Counted from the first letter of the stretch, positions 34,780 through 48,275 are shown. The stretch: DNA of 64,000 nucleotides from Plantago ovata (GCA_028274465.1 CM051455.1:101678942-101742941); one strand, 5' to 3'. Numbers and translations are program-made. The notes: generated by a model not told the origin, from the sequence alone.

Positions 34780-35690
34780 TTTGTTGTGCCGTTAGGATTT
34801 TGTAGTGTAATGGTACCAGTAACAGCTTGATAGCAATCGATTCACTATTATAGTTATTGTTCAAATGGTACAATGAGACATTTTGGTTTGTGATATTATT
34901 TGCTTCTGTGGTGCCAAATATTTTGTTGATTTCTTCATTACAATTAGGTATATTATAAAACGGTGTTAATTTGAATCCAACTTATGTGGTAGTGTAAAGA
35001 TAATGAGGAAGGTTACATTGGCAGGTATAATCATAATCACTGTGGTACTAGTTTATAATAAGTTTCTTTTTATTCATTTTATAACATTACTAATTTCCTG
35101 TCTAATAAAGGTGCAAAAGGCTTCAAGTGCTGTTTCAGAAAATGCTACTAACCTCGATGGATTTCGTGAATTGACATCAGATCCAGCTTAATGTCTGATT
35201 CAGCTACTCACATTATCTATCCATTAGAATATTGTTATAAAAGACGTTTTTAATATGTAGGGTAATTTAGAGGTATAAAAGATATTTTTAATATGTAGGG
35301 TAATTTAGTTTTGTGGGAGAAGTTGGTAAGTTGTGTGATTGCTTGTATGTTACAGTTAGGATGTACATTGTCTAACCTGATGTTTATAAGTGGATTTTGA
35401 GAATGAATTTTTGGATTTATAGTGTAAATTTACACTTCAAAATCAATTCAAAATAAAAAAATTCACACTCAAAACTCTCTCCCAAACACTATAATCATCG
35501 ATTTTGTAATTTTCGATTGTGAACTGGCCTGAACCACTAACAGCTCCGCCTTAACAGCACATGCAGCAATTTACCGAATGCCAAAACCTGGCATGTAAAA
35601 TTAATTTATGACAACTGAATTCGTGTCTTCAAGAATACGCTTAAGCAAGCATTTTCCGGTCACCAATCGAAAGCATTAGAAAGCCAATTC
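34780..35690. other. Fibrillarin 3' flank; one small unassigned open stretch
   Basis: The 3' UTR and terminator of fibrillarin should lie here. At 35110-35191 a splice-acceptor-like site is followed by VQKASSAVSENATNLDGFRE and a stop. It could be a last exon or a gene fragment; I do not recognise it. Two near copies of the phrase AATATGTAGGGTAATTTAG follow at about 35250-35310. Confidence 0.3.
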
Positions 35691-35793
35691 AAAATGTGTG
35701 TTGTGAGTGTGTTGACTTAGTGCCCGGGATCCATGGAATTTATGATAAATGGATGATACATGAAGAATTTCAGTACTTCCTCCCGTAACTTTG

Positions 35794-36011
35794 AAGAACC
35801 CCATCATTTTGTCGACTTTTTTTATGTCTGTTTTGACCTCAAATTAATCGTAATTTATTGTGAAAAAAAAATTTTAAAAATTATATTATGAAAATATAAC
35901 AAGTGTACTTTCATAATATAATTTTAAAAATTATTTTTTTCACAATGAGTCATGATTAATTTGAGGTCCAACCGGACGTCGAAAAATTCAACAAAATGAA
36001 ATGGAGTTCTT
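35794..36011. mobile_element. Foldback MITE inside the LINE
   Basis: The two halves are near-complete inverted copies meeting at about 35900: GACCTCAAATTAATC on the left against GATTAATTTGAGGTC on the right, and TTATTGTGAAAAAAA against TTTTTTTCACAA. The outer ends pair as GAAGAACCCCAT and ATGGAGTTCTT. The left edge TACTTCCTCCCGT resembles Stowaway-like ends, but no TA duplication was fixed. Confidence 0.6.
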
Positions 36012-38596
36012 ATAAGTTACTAGAGTCGAAAGTAAATTGGCTCAAACTTGGCGATGGAAATAATGCTTATTTTCATGCCTTGGTACGGGATAAACAAATG
36101 CAGGTGGGAATCTATAGTTTGGAGAATGATCAGGGCCATATGTTGACCTCAGAAGATGCTATTGAGAATGAGGTACTCCGCTTCTATACAAACTTGGTTG
36201 GTACTGCTTTACCCCACCGTCTCAACATTGATTTAGAAACTTTGCATCTGGAAACCAGCTCACGGTTACACAAGGGCGTGAACACATTGCTCCTGTTACG
36301 GATGTCAAGGATAAAGCTAGTAAGTGTAGAAGACACTTTGGAGTAAGCTGGGAGTTTTCCGATAATTATGATTTTGATATGGTAGGCCCTACAGGATATC
36401 GATGATTCCAAGGCACCTGGCATTGATGGGTATAGTTCTAAATTCTTTAAATTTTGTTGGCCTATTATAAAGAATGATGTTACTGCTGCAGTTAAGGATT
36501 TTTTCCTTAATGACCGTATTTATAGTGCTGTCAACTGTACTCTGGTGACTCTTATACCTAAAACAAAAGATGCAAGAACAATGAAGGCTATGCGACCCAT
36601 CTCTTGCTGCACTACTGTCTATAAAATCATCTCCAAAATTCTCACCAAGAGACTTAGTGCTGTGATTAACTATGTAGTGGATGATAGTCAACCAACATTC
36701 CTCCCAGGAAAAGTAATTCATGATAATATCCTGATTGCTCATGAGCTTGTGAGAGGGTACACAAGGAAGGGGGTGTCACCTCGTTGTATGATTCAGATGG
36801 ATTTACAGAAAGCTTATGGCACTGTGAATTGGGATGCGTTGGAGGATATACTGCATGAGATGAATTTTCTCCAACAATTTGTTCGATGGGTAATGATATG
36901 TGTGCGAACTGTGTTGTATCGATATATGGTGAATGGCACCCATAGTCGAATACTGCAAGCAAAAAGAGGACTCCGGCAGGGTGATCCCACACTACTGCTA
37001 TTTGTGCTGATAATGGAGTACTTACATAGGAAACTCCAAAAACTGAAAATGGAGCCCAACTTTTCCCAAGTGTGAAAAAGTCGACTTGACAAACTTATGT
37101 TTTGCGGATGATTTGCTACTTTTCTGTAGGGGGGATGAAGGGTCTATCCAATTATTGCTAAAGGAGTTTTATGAGCTCTCTTCTTCCACAGGCCTTAAAG
37201 CCAACAAGGCAAAGTGTAACATATATTTTGGAGGAGTAGGACGGCTTGAGCAAGAGCAGATAGTTGCTGCCACTGGCTTCGAAGTGGGCAAATTGCCCTT
37301 TAAGTACCTGGGGGTCCCCTTGGCGTCTAGAAAACTATCCGTACATATGTGCCAACCTCTAGTTGAGAAGATTGTTGCCAGTATTAAACACTGGACCTCT
37401 TGATTGCTCAGTTATGCAGGTAGACTACAACTTATAAAAAGTGTTTTGTTTCCCATCACTAATTATTGGTTGCAAGTCTTTCCTTTGCCCCAAAAGGTGT
37501 TGAAGCATATTGAAGCTCTTTGCCGAAGCTATCTGTGGAGTGGTTCTGAGGAAATAACCAAAAAGGCACCAGTTGCGTGGGAGAAAATCTGTAACACCAA
37601 GAACTCGGGCGGTTTGAATGTGATTGACTTGAAAAGTTGGAACAAAGCGAATATGATGAAGCTTCTATGGAATCTTAGTTCCAAGGCTGATAAGCTATGG
37701 GTGCGGTGGGCTCATGCTTATTATATAAAACAGAACCAGGTTATGGACTTTGCACCGACACAAAACTATTCATGGATTCTGAGGGGAATTTTGAAGATGC
37801 GGGCTCACGTATTTAATAGCCAGTTTTGGAATGCTATTGAACATGGAATGAAAGTCCCTACTAGGGCTGTTTACCAAGAGATTAGAGGGGAGCAACCTAC
37901 TGTAAGTGGTATAAAATGTTCTTTTCGAATGGTGCTAGACCAAGAGCTTTGTTTATTATGTGGCTATGTGTGCAAGAGACATATATATGTAACGACCCAA
38001 CCAATCCGGCCGGCGTGGTTACTCCTGGACGGACCCACACACGTCTCAATAGTATGATATTGTCCGCTTTCGGCCTGAGCCCGCACGGATTTGCTTTTGG
38101 AATCACCCAAAAGGCCTCATACCATGTAAGAGTGGCGGTCCAACATATATACCCTTTATTCCACTCACTCTTAAGCGATGTGGGATGCGGGGCATTACAA
38201 TATACGAAGGATAGATTGACGCGTTTTGGCATGCCGAATGATAGATTGTGCGTCTTTTGCCAAGGATTGGAGTCCATGAGACATTTATTTTTTGAATGTC
38301 CTTTCACACATGCGGTCTGGGAAGATATACTGACATGGTTGAATGTCTCGCATCAACCTACGGCTTGGGACCATGAGGTGGAGTGGTTGATACAGAAAGC
38401 AAAGGGAAAGGGGGTGAAGTCGCTCCTCATCAAGCTAGCGGCTGCTGAAACTGTTTACACCATTTGGATGCTACGGAACCAGATAATCTTTCGGACAACG
38501 CCGAATGAATCCACCCTGATGGATCGACTGAAGGGGACTATTAAAATTCGGTGTGAGATGATCCCAAGACTCCTTGATATTGAGCTAGGGACGTGA
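35996..38596 (+). pseudogene. LINE reverse transcriptase and zf-RVT region
   Basis: WLKLGDGNNAYFHALVRDK opens the readable part. RT motifs follow: LIPKTKDARTMKAMRPIS, FLPGKVIHDNILIAHELV, MIQMDLQKAYGTVNWDAL, KRGLRQGDP, and CFADDLLLFCRGD with the catalytic FADD kept. Downstream come FKYLGVPLASRKL, the thumb, and the C-terminal zinc region DRLCVFCQGLESMRHLFFEC. Several frame changes and a stop at 37402 show that it is dead. The solo LTR splits the zinc-finger region. Confidence 0.9.
37988..38199. mobile_element. Solo LTR inserted in the LINE
   Basis: The 212-bp segment starts TGTAACGACCC, ends GCATTACA, and is flanked by exact ATATA on both sides (37983-37987, 38200-38204). Words such as ATCACCCAAAAGGCCTCATA and GATGTGGGAT are typical of a widespread small plant LTR family. 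Removing it and one duplication restores the LINE frame around the zinc region. Confidence 0.88.
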
Positions 38597-38889
38597 TTGC
38601 TGCTTGGCAGGCTGTTAACCGGCCTGCTGGCCACTGTTAAAGCTAGAATGATTTGTGCTGCTTGGTGTTTATGTTTTGATGTGAGGATACTTGTGGGAGG
38701 TATGTTGTTGAGTGGCCTGGATCTTTTGATCAACGTTGTTTTGTCACTGTTTTTGGATGAATACAAAAGTGCTCTTGGTTCCAAAGTTACTAGAGGAAGT
38801 AGAAAACAAAGAGACACTATCAAATGCAAAATATCTACTCAATGACATTTCACATACCATATACCATTAGAAAGACAATTCAAAATGCG

Positions 38890-39990
38890 ACGTTCTACTT
38901 AGATTAATTAAATATTACTGTTGATGGGTAAATTATTAAGTCATTCTAATGCGTTCTAGGGCGATACTCTTGACTTTAGCCTCCTTCCATTGCAAGTAAT
39001 GTCCTGAAAATAACTTGAGGGGGAGATTAGTAACGGTTTTCCGGTTTGTCTAGTGATCAAACCGGATAATCGACTTTACGGTTAGAGGGTTGAAACCCAC
39101 TCTAGTGTATATAGTATGAAAGTGGGTAAGATATTGATTACCTTTAGGGGTGGGTGGTGTCCCCTATTTATAGTGTTTCCCAAATGGTGATAAAGCTCCT
39201 GAGATTGCTCAAAGTGTAAGGCCATGATTGAATATCAAAGGCTAAAAGCCCATTAGTTGGCTTAATGGGCCTGGCCCACGTATCAAATTAGGGTTTCCAC
39301 AAGGCTAAGTTGGTAATTTCACGCTTTAAGCAACGTTCCAGAGTTTCGTCCCGTATTTGTATCCGACATGGTGTCCGATATACGGTCCGAGATGACGTCC
39401 GTGTACGATCCGAGACCCAGCGGCAATATAAACTACGGCTGACTTTATAAGTTCTTCTTAGAGTCCGACTCAAAGGCGTCTCACGTGACTAGTCCGATAC
39501 CAAGAAGTGTGTCGGACATCTTTCTTGAGGTATCCTGGCTTACTTGTCTCGCTTGGTACGTCCGACATAAAGGAGTGTATCGGACACTTAGATTTCGCCC
39601 GTGGTCCTTGGAAACATACTACTCGCGTTGTATGTCGGACCATGGTCCGAGTAGAACTGTCTGGGAGTGATCTTGTGTCGGACGAGGGCTCATGTGTCGG
39701 ACATATGCGCCCTATACGTCGGACTTGTGTCATGTTAAGTCGTCTCTTGGTTCGTATAGCGAATCGGACATATTTCAACATTAACAACTACTATAATACA
39801 TATAGAAAAATGAATGCCCAGATTAAATCATCTTTCGCTAAGTCATGGATCTTGTGGCTACGAATAAAACATTAACACGCATTTGTGTGTGTGTCCCACA
39901 CAAGTGTGTTTATACGTGGAACATATTCTTAACCATATGAGCTATGATTTTCATGATAGACTGATAGACATGGTCTGTGGCAATAACTTT
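38890..39990. other. Intergenic with TCGGAC-rich cluster
   Basis: No gene is seen. From 39355 to 39780 the word TCGGAC or its complement GTCCGA recurs about 15 times on both strands. This may be part of a gypsy-type LTR, but no ends could be fixed. Confidence 0.35.
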
Positions 39991-39997
39991 CCACAAT

Positions 39998-42900
39998 TTA
40001 AACACTTGCAGCATCATGTGATGTGTTCTTACTGATATCTTGTCCTCCCCACTTCCTCATGCGTTCAGTTGTCTTCGCCGCCTGAAATAACAAGCATTTT
40101 TCTGTTAACAAAACAGTTAAATTGCAGGCTACTATGCGATATCCGGTACCAATTGCCTACCCGCAAAGGTAATGGATGGATACGTGTTCCCCATGTTCAT
40201 AAAAACAGAAAATAAAAATAAAAAATGAAATGAGGAAAAGAAACAAGACATTGATGATAATCACTTGTACTCACCTCTTTGTTCCAGTTAGTTTTGTAGA
40301 GTACTAGTGCAAGCAACACTGTCTGCAAGGCTATTCCAATTATCATGCCACCCCAAATCCCCTGCAAAATCCACAAGTGGTGTCACTTGCTACAGATAAC
40401 TGATACGGATAAAGTACGTAGCTGTAGCTATATATCGTTGCAATTAGACTTACCATCACTCCAAACTTTGCTACGTAACCAAGAACATATCCTAGTGGCA
40501 AACCGAAAAGGTAATAGCAAGCCAAGTTGATATACGCGACAATAGCTTGCCACCCTCCTCCGATTGCAACACCTGTTTGTATGAACAAAGATTGTGAATA
40601 ATGTGAATCGAACGTGTACTGGAAAGTTTTTTTTTTCTCCATGTATATATATACCTGATATAACTGGTTGGATACTATTGAGAAGCATTGTGACACCAAG
40701 AAGGATTGAAAGATGAGCAACTGCCTCCTGCATCGGTTTGCTATCCGTGAAAATGATGGCGAACTGATTTCTTGTCGCAAGAACAACAACCATGCATAGT
40801 ATCCCAATCAGCAGTGAAAGAAACAATGTCACATAGACTGAATATTTAGCTGCTCTTGGATGTCCTAGTCCTAGTTCATTCGATACTCGAACCCTGCACT
40901 TACACAAATCGTGTTATATAACAAAATATGCAAATAGACATTATACTAAGTCTTGACAATCAGGTGAAGAAGCTTTACCCAATGGCAGCATTGATCCCTA
41001 TGAACACCATGGTTTCCCATCCGTCAACATTCATGCTGCAAGATAGAAGGGACAAGTAATTAACAAAGATGTGTGCAGATTTTCTTGAATTTTCTATGAC
41101 ACAAGAAAGCAAGGGACATTAAACACGAATCACCCAGAAAACAATTGTGTTTTAGTAACGCATTTGGCACTGAAACCGAACAAGAATGATCCAAATGAAG
41201 GTAAAAGACTCACCAAATAGAAAGAGAACCAACTGCAGTGACAGCATCATCAAGATTGCCTGTGAGAATAATGAGGCTCATCAGGTACCAAATTTCCAGG
41301 CATAGCATGACAGCAGACGAAAGTGACAGCCTGACAAAGGCCCATATATCTCTAAACGCATCCCACGAGAACCCCTTCCAACCGTCCGTACACCAAACAA
41401 CCACATAAACAAATTGCGCTAATGAAGAGATCCAACTTGTAAGATCAAATGCTAGAGCTGCACCTAATGATCCCCAGCCGAAAACATTAATGAAAAGCCA
41501 ACACCAAAACACTTGTCCTATTAGAGCAAGAGCCCCTATCCAAGCTAGTACAGAGACCTTGCTTTGGGCTTGAAGAAACTTTTGGGTTGGAAAAGCAACA
41601 GCAAGCGAGAACAGTTGTGGGATCGTAAGAAGTGTGAAAAATCCGGCAGGTTCTGCAATGTCTTCGGGTTGACCAATCAACTTAAGAATTGGTGTAGCGT
41701 ATATGTAGAGTGGCAACATGAGAATGCAAGTGGCGAATAATATGATCATGGAACGTTGCATGTAGACGCCAAGCATATGGACTTGTCCGGCCCCGAATGC
41801 TTGACCGCAGAGTGTTTCCAAAGCACTCCCCATTCCGAGCTACATAAGGACACAATACAGATATCAAACAATGACAATTTTTTGTCAAGAACAGTTGAAA
41901 GTTTTTGGCACAGGCTTATGTGGTTTGTAGACTTTCTTCCGTGAAGCTTGAAAATCATATGTAGAAGAAGTTCGAGAGCTTCTACTAAACTAAACACCAC
42001 ACATTATACAAATTTTCTAAGAAACGGTTTCAAGAAGAAAAGATAAAGAATTAAATTAAAAAAATGGAGGAACTACATCCTAATTTCCAATTCACTGTTG
42101 AGGAAATGATCATAGATTTTTGTGGGGACCTTAAGAGTAAGAAGAATTTACCTATTGGATTTATCATCACTATACAAATTAAAAAGATACTAATTTTTTA
42201 TATATATCAAAACTAAAGTGGTGGTAAGGTTAATCAAGTATTGTAAAGGTAAAAAAACGTTGGAAGACGTACCCTAATAAAAAGAGGAAGGGTATGAACG
42301 ATGTATTAATGTCGAAGTAGTAGATATCAAAACATTAACGTCTCAAACTCTGTGGACGTGCACTCAACATCACAAATGTACTAATCAGTAATCATCTGAC
42401 AACCATTGCACAACCTAACACGTTGAACCAGTCCACCACAACCCTACCCTATCTTCTTCTCATAATTACACGCAGACAGTGACACCAAGAAAACTTCGAA
42501 AATACATATAAACCTGTTAAACTTTTGTCGAAATTAAAGTTCAATCAAAGAATTGTTTTTCTCCTTTAGAAAGAAATATTCGAATATTATAAACCAAGTA
42601 GGAGGATTACAAATCCACTTCAAGAGCTCCCCTAGTTGACTTGACACTAGACGAACCAAAATGTTAGAGGAGTCATTTTCTACCCAACAAAATAGCCGCC
42701 GGAGTGAGTTTTCTTTTTTCTTATTTACCTTTAGTATAATTTTAACGAAAACTTATTGAGCATGTTGGCATTTTCACCCATATTTCAACGTGAGCTGTTG
42801 AAAATTAACTGTATTATCAGAGCTATTTTCATCTGATCCATGAAAAATATTTCGGTTCATATTTACTTAATTATTATTATATTACAAATAAGTTCAATTC

Positions 42901-45194
42901 AGTCCAAATTTTTCGGACGAAGAGTACATAATGTAACAAAACTAATAGTATTATGTATTATATGCAACAAAACTAATGGAATTATGTATTGTATGCGTGT
43001 TTGACAACACTTATCAATTTGTTTTACCACACAGACCCTATATCTAATTTATTTTCAAGCTCAATTTGGCCTCTTATAAAAGGGAAACTATATACTATGA
43101 AACAAATTGTCAATAATTCATTACCTACCACGGATGTTATAAGTAGTTAGTTACATACCTGCACGTCTAAACGTCTTAGACATAACTGGGAAGAGGCATG
43201 TGCGAAAACTATCGCAATAATGTGAATCTAATACTGGAGGTCCCCAATTATTTTCATTTATATATCACCATCCATTAAAGTACTTAAATTATATGCGTCC
43301 ACAAAATTATACCTAAAATGAGTAACGTGCATTTGCTTTTGCAATGATACTTATATAATTAACTAAAAAGAAATGTGTAAATAATTTAAGAAAACAAAGA
43401 GTAATTAATATATTGGATGGAACAAATTGAAGCTGACCCTGATCTATGTATTTTTGGCACATGTCTAACCCCTCAATAATTACCACCGCGCGCTAGATCG
43501 AGGAAAGAATGTGACGGTGCACAAGGCCTGTGGAGGGGGCTGTACACGAATCTAACCTATCCCTTGGTATTTTTAGCAAATTTGTATCCCTAGACTACCA
43601 CTGCGATGTACTCTCGTGGGGTCTAAGAGTTTGAAAACTTACAAGTTACAACTACTAAACTGTTCAAAAGTCATGGTACCAATAAATTACTAAAGATGTG
43701 GGATTCGGATATTCCGATATTTATAGCCAGCCATAGAAAACAAACACTGTGTTATGTCATTTAGCAAAAACTTTCCCGATACCCAACGTCACCGACTGTT
43801 TTATTATACTTTTATATTTTTCGGCTGTATGGATGGATCCATATAATAATCAGGACAAAGTTAACTTGGATTTGTGGACCAATACAATATAATACTTCAC
43901 GTTCGGAAATCTATCTCTCTGGGTCGTTTGGTTCATTCGAATCGTACAATACTAGGTACTGATCTGTGTTTTTTATTTTCAAAATTGTTTACGCTAGGGA
44001 AAAAATGAGTACAACATAAAAAAAATTGAACATATCTTTTCAAATGAATCAAAGGCGAAACTAACACTCAAACCATAATTAATATAATACTGATACATAA
44101 AAAGATTAATATTATAAAAGTATGACTTATAGTATCATACTTACTCGGTTCATATTAGGTTTTTTAATTTGTTTCGTGTTTTTTTTTTAAAACGGGAAAT
44201 ATTACAACTATCTCCAGACAGTCAACCCTTATGTCTCCGCCTCCGCTGGGACCGAACACTGCATCTCTTCTTCATCAGCCTCAGCTCCCTTCCGACTCCC
44301 TAATTCGTTTCGTGTTTAATAATTATTATATATAATAATTTCAATTCAAAACCAAAACTCAAAAAGAAAAAAGAAAAAGTCAATAGAGGGAAAGTGGAAA
44401 ACCGGAAACTATGAATAAACCTTACAAATGTCGACAGAGGTAATAATGTATTGTTACTATATATTGTTCTCTACTATTCTGAAGTGATTTATTAGTATTG
44501 ATAAAAAGTGACCTTGTAATAAAGTCAATTAAAAGTAGTATATACTCATTTCTAGAAAAAGTTGTGACGTAGTGCATATTATTACAATATTTAAGAAAAT
44601 ATTATTATTTGATTAAAACTCTGTAATTTATCCATTTCCATCACATAACGTTCACACGCCTGATTCAATAATTGAAATTCAAATTACATGATCATGTAGA
44701 CATGTAGTAGTGGTGTGGTACTGTGGTGGTAAGGGTGTTGGGTTGAAGATATACCACATGAGATTAATGTTGTAATCGGAGAAGGATATTTAAATTTGAC
44801 ATTTAAAAAAAAATAAAAGTTACATGAATACATGATCATATCAAAAGTTTTGAGAAAATCCTAGCGGTGGAAAAGGAGAAAAGATTAGTAGAGACTAGAG
44901 AGTACTAACCAGGAAGCCAAAGGCGAAAGTTCCGACAACAGAGGTAGCAATAGAGAAGGCATCAAGCTCCACATCTCCAAGATGGCCGACAAATATGGTT
45001 GCCACTGAGTTCGTCCCGAACTGGCAAAGGATCTGGAAAGCTATCGGCCCACCAATTGCCCATATCTTGACCGCCTCTATGCAGAATATTTTCCACCAAA
45101 CATTTACCCCTTTTGCTGCAACATAGTCTCCGTCTTTTCCTATCAGCTCAACGCCGCCCTGGCCCCGCCCTTCCAGAAGCGGCGCATCATCCAT
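39998..45194 (-). CDS. DTX: MATE/DETOXIFICATION multidrug-and-toxin efflux transporter
   Basis: Membrane antiporter of the plant MATE family, moving organic solutes or ions with H+ (often at the vacuole or plasma membrane). Exons on the minus strand: 45194-44910, 41839-41214, 41035-40979, 40893-40655, 40572-40454, 40361-40275, 40081-39998, joining in frame to 498 codons plus stop, the normal length. The ATG at 45194-45192 gives MDDAPLLEGRG; the codon two before it is TTG, not a start. Hydrophobic segments include WAIGGPIAFQILCQ, IILFATCILMLPLYIYA and VMLCLEIWYLMSLIIL. The signature LGMGSALETLCGQAFGAGQ is intact and crosses the intron 1 junction. It resembles the DTX29-35 group, some of which move flavonoids or chloride, but substrate cannot be read from sequence. 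Intron 1 is 3.07 kb. Confidence 0.95.
41840..44909 (-). other. Long first intron of the MATE gene
   Basis: AT-rich with no inserted coding element that I can name. A patch at 44195-44305 (TCAACCCTTATGTCTCCGCC) looks like a foreign fragment. A stretch near 44715-44765 resembles a decayed tRNA-like SINE, but no box pair is convincing. Confidence 0.4.
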
Positions 45195-45995
45195 TTCCAA
45201 GATTTTGTTACAGTACCTACTACTACTCTTGTTTGTTGGTGGATGGAATGGAATGGAATGGAAGTAAACGCAATCCCAATTTCAGATATATAACGTGACT
45301 TCACAATCTCTGTTACACGTCGTCACTAGAAGGTGGACGAGAAGTGTGTGTTTACTTGTTTATTGTCCACTCTTATCCCATGTCTTTTTTTATAGTACTA
45401 CTACAGTACTACTTGTATTTGTACATATTTACTTCCTTGTGTACTGTATAAAATATCACTTTTATTTTTATTATTATTTTTTTTAACGGAAAAACATTTA
45501 TTTATTGAGATAATCAAGTATTGGAAAGAGTATGAGGAATACTCTTAATAAATATAAAGCAAAAGAGTATGAGGAATACTTTTTATTCTCTTACGTCAAA
45601 AAAAAAAAAAAGGAAAAATCAAAAATAAAACAACGTACAACCACCAGCTTACAAACGCATATGGAAAAACACTAAATCCACCAAACTACATGTTGGTTCA
45701 ATGCTGTTTTGGTGTGCAAACATTTTTAAGTGAGGCCTAAAGTTATAAGGGGTCTTTTGGTTTGAAGTAGATAATGTAAAATCAGTTTTTCCAATGAAAT
45801 TGAGTTGGACTTAAAAACATGAAATTGAAGTAGTACAAATCTACATTTCCTTGTTTGATTGCATATAATCAATCTTAAAACCCAAAATTAAAAACATTAC
45901 TCTTCAAAATTACTATTCTTATTATATTCCTTTCTTCTTCAAATTATCCTTCTTCTTTTCAATTGTTGTCGTTATCCAAATAGAAAACATCACGT
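45195..45995. other. MATE 5' flank and spacer
   Basis: The MATE promoter should lie just above 45194, transcribed leftward. The rest is AT-rich with an A-run (45599-45612). No other feature was found. Confidence 0.35.
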
Positions 45996-45999
45996 TGTA

Positions 46000-47357
46000 C
46001 CACCATTCTGAAAATCATATCCAAGATAATGACTCAGAGATTTAGCAAGCAAAGTGATTAATGAAGTGGTGGATGAATGTCAGTCTGCTTTCTTACCTGG
46101 GAAAGTTATTCATGATAATATCCTGATTGCTACTGAGCTAGTCCGGGGTTATACTAGGAAAGGCATATCTTCCAAATGTATGATACAGATGGACATCCAA
46201 AAAGCTTATGATACAGTTGAATGGGACGCACTACAAACTTTAATGGAGGAAATGGAATTTCCAAATATTTTTGTGGGTTGGGTCATGAAGTTAGTCAATA
46301 CTGTATCTTATAGATACTCCATTAATGGTGTACCTTCTAGTATCCATAGGCCCAAGAGGGGTTTAAGACAGGGTGAACCCATCTCCTCTTTGCTCTTTAA
46401 TTGTCATTCTTATGGATTACTTGCACAGAAGACTCCAGAGAATTAAAACATATATGAGACTTTACCTTTCATGCCAAGTGTGAGAAGTTGGGGATAGTTA
46501 ACCTTAATTTTGATGATGATCTTCTGTTGTTTGTGAGGGGAGATGTGATATCTGTAGAAATACTTATGTCACACTTCAATGATTTCTCTATGTCAACAGG
46601 CCTCAAGGTGAATCGAGCTAAGTGTAAGTATTATTGTGGAGGAGTGGATCATCATACCAGAGCACAGATTGGGAGTCAGACTGAATTTACTAAAGGGGTT
46701 TTACCCTTTAAATACTTGGGGGTAACGTTGGAAAACAAGAAATTGTCTGTGCATATGTATGAACATTTAGTGGAGAAGATAGTGGGCAGAGTGAAACATT
46801 GGAGTTCAAAGCTCTTGAGTTTTGCGGACAAGTTACAACTCATCAGGAGTGTGCTCTTTGCATTTGCTAGCTACTGGACCCAAGTATTCCCGCTGCCCAA
46901 GAAAGTCTTAAGGCACATTGAAGCTATTTGTCGATCGTTCCTATGAAGTGGAGTGGATGAGATTACTAGAAAAGCTCCAGTGGCGTGGGATCATGTTTGT
47001 GACCCCAAAAACGCAGGTGGCTTGAATGTAACATCACTTACCGAGTGGAACGCGTGCACCATGGCTAAACTCCTCTGCAATCTATGTCGTAAAGAGGACA
47101 AACTATGGGTCAAATGGGTACATGAGTACTGCATGAAAAGGGGAGATGTGATGCACATGCAAATTCCTCGAACTAGCTCGTGGATTCTTAGCAAAATTTT
47201 GAAGACAAGGCAAGTGGCGCAACATTTGCAGGTGTGGGGAGACTTGAACATGGCGAATAAATTCACCACTCGTCGACTGTATCAAGCTATCGTGGGGGGG
47301 GGGGAACTTATGTTGGGTGGCGAAAACTATTGTACAATAACAGGGCTCGACTGAAAG
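46000..47357 (+). pseudogene. Second LINE RT fragment
   Basis: Same LINE family as at 35697: FLPGKVIHDNILIATELVRG, MIQMDIQKAYDTVEWDAL, KRGLRQGEPISSL, LNFDDDLLLFVRGD, FKYLGVTLENKKLSVHMY, RKAPVAWDHVCDPKNAGG. The catalytic FADD has become FDDD. Several stops and shifts are present (46446, 46947). It lacks the 5' half and is cut at about 47357 after NNRARLK, where different sequence begins. Confidence 0.88.
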
Positions 47358-47992
47358 TATGTATGTCCTAGAGACAACCACATATAAGGACAAATGTACT
47401 TTATCACAATCAACAGTAATATATACTATGTTTGCTTATTCATGTTTATGTTTACTTATGTATGGATCTTACACCGGGCACTAGCATGTCATATCTGTAT
47501 CTGGTTGTTTGCATGGATATCAAACATGTCCCAAGTGGATATTTGATTATCACATAGTAAGTGGGACCTATGTGAAATATCAAATATCTCAAACTCTCCC
47601 TACTCGATGATCATCTCAAATAGGGGTCTGAATGACGCGATTGAGACTAGCATGTGTTGAACGTTATATTCATTGGAGTGAGTGTGGTCGATCCCACGAG
47701 CATGAAATTAACTAGGTATGTGAAATTTCCATAACGGCGCATGGTTGTTCATGGAGATATATGAATAATGAAAGTACCCACCGCATCTCCCATTCAATGT
47801 ATGATCTACACCTAGTGTCTATGGGAACTGGAGTTGTGGAAGTGATGCCATTGTCCTTTGACTCTCGGGCTTTACCATCACATATATTGAGTCATGTACT
47901 TAGGCAGAAACCAATGCTTACACTCGGTGCAAGGTAGATACGGTCCAGCTGGGTGCATGACAATACATATAGGGATTGTGGTAGTTGGTGGA
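47358..47992. other. Non-coding sequence, probably LTR of a Copia-like element
   Basis: The stretch starts with TATGTATGTCCTAGAGACAA and has no coding content. Its wording resembles LTRs of large plant Copia elements, an impression only. It replaces the LINE fragment abruptly and is itself cut by the CACTA end at 47993. Confidence 0.3.
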
Positions 47993-48275
47993 CACTACAA
48001 GAAAACAACCATTTAGCGACGGAATAGTAGATACGGATATAATCCGTCGCTAAATGACGGATGAACACGAACTGCGCTCTAACCTCAGTTCGTGCCAAGA
48101 AACATCCAGTTCGCGCTCTAATTAGCGACGGATGAGATTTATCTGTCGCTATAGTGGAGACGGATAAAGTTATCCGTCGCTAAATCTGTTGACCAAGCTA
48201 TTTTTTATGAAGAAAAAATGAAAAAAAAGTAAATAAATAAATATATAGCGACGGATGAGTTCATCCGTCGCTACG
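47993..48275. repeat. CACTA left subterminal repeats
   Basis: Repeated TAGCGACGGAT and its inverse ATCCGTCGCTA form short hairpins next to the terminus. In CACTA elements such motifs are the binding sites of the TNPA-type protein. Confidence 0.85.

Larger units (their letters stand above)
35697..38864 (+). mobile_element. LINE (non-LTR retrotransposon), 5' truncated
   Basis: The element is flanked by a 23-bp direct repeat with one mismatch, starting CATTAGAAAG, at 35674-35696 and 38865-38887, the kind of long target duplication LINEs make. The endonuclease domain is missing. A foldback MITE (35794-36011) and a solo LTR (37988-38199) have since inserted. No poly(A) tail remains at the 3' end. 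Confidence 0.7.

Noticed and set aside
44700..44770. Possible tRNA-derived SINE in MATE intron 1
   Set aside because: An A-box-like GTGGTAAGGGTG is present but no proper B box and no cloverleaf can be drawn.
45195..45200. MATE start two codons upstream (MEM...)
   Set aside because: The upstream codon is TTG; the first ATG in frame is at 45194-45192.
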